6,057 bases of DNA from DATGFK01 sp040007395 (GTDB lineage Bacteria > Chloroflexota > Anaerolineae > Aggregatilineales > UBA2796): the NCBI GenBank assembly GCA_040007395.1, contig JBDTVG010000267.1, positions 1 to 6,057 on the forward strand. The letters run 5' to 3'. The notes below the pieces were generated by a model. The model saw only the letters and a program-made list of their open reading frames with translations, was not told the DNA's origin and made no database searches. Both the position numbers and the translations under genes were made by a program. Positions 6,012-6,057 of the stretch are shown one piece after another; within the stretch, counting starts at the first letter, position 1, and each line of letters begins with the position of its first letter.

Positions 6012-6057
6012 GGGGAGCGCAAAAGAAATGAGCAAGAAAAGGGTACTATAAAAGGAC

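Overview
The window looks like chromosomal DNA of an environmental, non-enteric bacterium. My best guess is Chloroflexota (Anaerolineae-like). This rests on a soluble DICT-domain histidine kinase, a long Suv3-type helicase and a DUF6924-like protein occurring together, at moderate G+C. It is inference from gene style; there is no rRNA or marker gene to confirm it.

Layout, left to right. Positions 1-92 hold the end of a transcription unit from outside the window, marked by a plus-strand intrinsic terminator. Positions 93-2963 (minus) encode a 956-residue Suv3-family DExH RNA helicase with a long N-terminal part built of helix-turn-helix-like modules and a C-terminal four-cysteine zinc site. 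Positions 3119-3535 (minus) encode a 138-residue DUF6924-like protein that starts at TTG behind a strong Shine-Dalgarno sequence. A 189-base divergent region follows, with a good minus-strand promoter and two inverted repeats. Positions 3725-5041 (plus) encode a 438-residue cytoplasmic hybrid of a DICT sensor and a histidine kinase. Convergent to it, with only 7 bases between stops, lies the wreck of a CopB-type heavy-metal P-type ATPase (5049-5967, minus). Its promoter region reaches the right edge.

How the parts relate: the DUF6924-like gene and the helicase point the same way and could share some transcription, although the helicase has its own well-formed promoter. The kinase and the DUF6924-like gene are divergent and share control DNA. 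No response regulator is present, so the kinase is an orphan here. The ATPase remnant has lost its transport core and carries two in-frame stops and one frameshift, so no copper pump is made.

I see no CRISPR array, prophage, insertion sequence or tRNA, and no convincing new defence system. The most unusual items are the helicase N-terminal architecture and the stepwise-decayed metal ATPase.
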